Origin: JBBDYH01 sp040901795
Lineage (GTDB): Bacteria > Planctomycetota > Planctomycetia > Pirellulales > JALHPA01
Assembly: GCA_040901795.1 (NCBI GenBank)
Contig: JBBDYH010000080.1
Span: forward strand, 1-64,000
Direction of reading: 5' to 3'
DNA length: 64,000 nt
Positions 63,912-64,000 of this stretch are shown here, piece after piece; position 1 is the stretch's first letter; each line of letters opens with the position of its first letter. The position numbers were made by a program, and so were the translations under genes. Below the pieces are notes generated by a model that did not search any database, had not been told where the DNA came from, and saw only the letters and a program-made list of their open reading frames with translations.

Positions 63912-63945
63912 GCGAGTCGTCGCGACTCAGTGAACACTTGTCTCA

Positions 63946-64000
63946 TGGGCGATACAGGGCTCGAACCTGTGACCCCCAGCTTGTCGAGCTGGTGCTCTAA
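63946..64000 (-). tRNA. tRNA-Val(GAC), partial (3' part)
   Basis: The minus strand reads the anticodon arm CCAGC-TCGACAA-GCTGG, so positions 34-36 are GAC (Val), then the variable loop GGGTC, T arm 'ACAGGTTCGAACCCTGT' and the 3' acceptor strand ATCGCCC with discriminator A at 63946. The 5' half lies beyond 64000. CCA is not encoded. Position 33 is C instead of the almost universal U. Confidence 0.85.

Larger units (their letters stand above)
62873..64000 (+). pseudogene. Tyrosine recombinase, N-terminally truncated and frameshifted
   Basis: From about 62891 the core-binding domain reads 'AAELTLEQHLQSYVDKRGDV', 'LLAYFGAERSLASITAGEAR', 'TVRKRVSNAKQFFADAMSRE'; the catalytic domain has 'ALSRYGGLRCPSEHLAL'. 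A base is inserted at 63403-63411 (ACCCTGGGGGGACG) and the frame continues as 'WGDVNWAEGRMVVRSAKTEH', 'YNLRASRATELANEYPAHV', 'AWLGHSTLVAHKHYWQVT'. The first catalytic His of HxxR is Tyr here. The frame runs on through the terminator hairpin and into the antisense of the tRNA, with no stop before the window end. Confidence 0.85.

Noticed and set aside
1..64000. CRISPR array or rRNA operon
   Set aside because: No regularly spaced short repeats with unique spacers and no rRNA-like conserved blocks were found.

Overview
The window looks like a chromosomal segment from a planctomycete, probably of the Pirellulales type. This rests on gene content. It has an exosortase with several PEP-CTERM cargo proteins, a DUF1549/DUF1553 plus DUF1501 pair behind an ECF sigma/anti-sigma pair, GEVED/cadherin-like surface proteins, a DUF1257/DUF2997 cluster and the small RFxLSTLFVLVSL-type membrane protein. 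No rRNA or taxonomic marker is present, so the placement is inference.

Left part, 1-3.3 kb: the 3' end of a large extracellular Ig-like/RTX-like protein, a strong hairpin terminator, a PEP-CTERM protein and a small secreted protein. From 31.6 down to 3.5 kb, about 20 tightly packed minus-strand genes form one exopolysaccharide locus. In transcription order these are exosortase, Wzz/BY-kinase, a giant TPR protein, an EpsI-like protein, an initiating sugar transferase, an O-antigen ligase/polymerase-like protein, a Wzm/Wzt ABC exporter, a methyltransferase, a dehydrogenase-aminotransferase fusion, an AAC(3)-like acetyltransferase, a glycosyltransferase, two acyltransferase-like proteins, AsnB, two GT4 enzymes, an alkaline-phosphatase-fold protein, another glycosyltransferase and a methyltransferase. 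The likely product is an amino-sugar-containing, modified polysaccharide built on undecaprenyl phosphate, exported, and coupled to exosortase sorting of PEP-CTERM proteins. From 32.5 to 44 kb are related single genes (GT2, deacetylase-fold protein, EEP-family protein, two PEP-CTERM proteins, a NusG-like antiterminator, a lipoprotein, a Wza-like export protein) separated by gene-poor stretches, one of which hides an IS3-type transposase remnant.

From 45.4 to 47.3 kb is a mosaic of gene pieces: a frameshifted LRR protein joined to half a receiver domain, then an open frame stitched from a Wzz fragment, a left-handed beta-helix acyltransferase and an MgtC tail. From 54.0 to 47.4 kb is an intact planctomycete-type operon: ECF sigma factor, anti-sigma-like membrane protein, coiled-coil exported protein, DUF1549/DUF1553 heme-motif protein, Tat-exported DUF1501 protein and an LTxxQ-type small protein.

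The right end, 54.1-64 kb, is strongly eroded. It holds a broken surface adhesin with domain and tandem duplications, an antisense formylglycine-generating-enzyme fragment, a damaged cluster (membrane protein, lipoprotein, DUF1257, DUF2997, truncated AAA ATPase), a GGDEF protein lacking its catalytic centre, and an integrase region. The integrase region ends in a tRNA-Val(GAC). The integrase appears split in two by an inversion that carries a RelE/XRE toxin-antitoxin pair. All lesions are read from one sequence, so assembly error has to be excluded for each.
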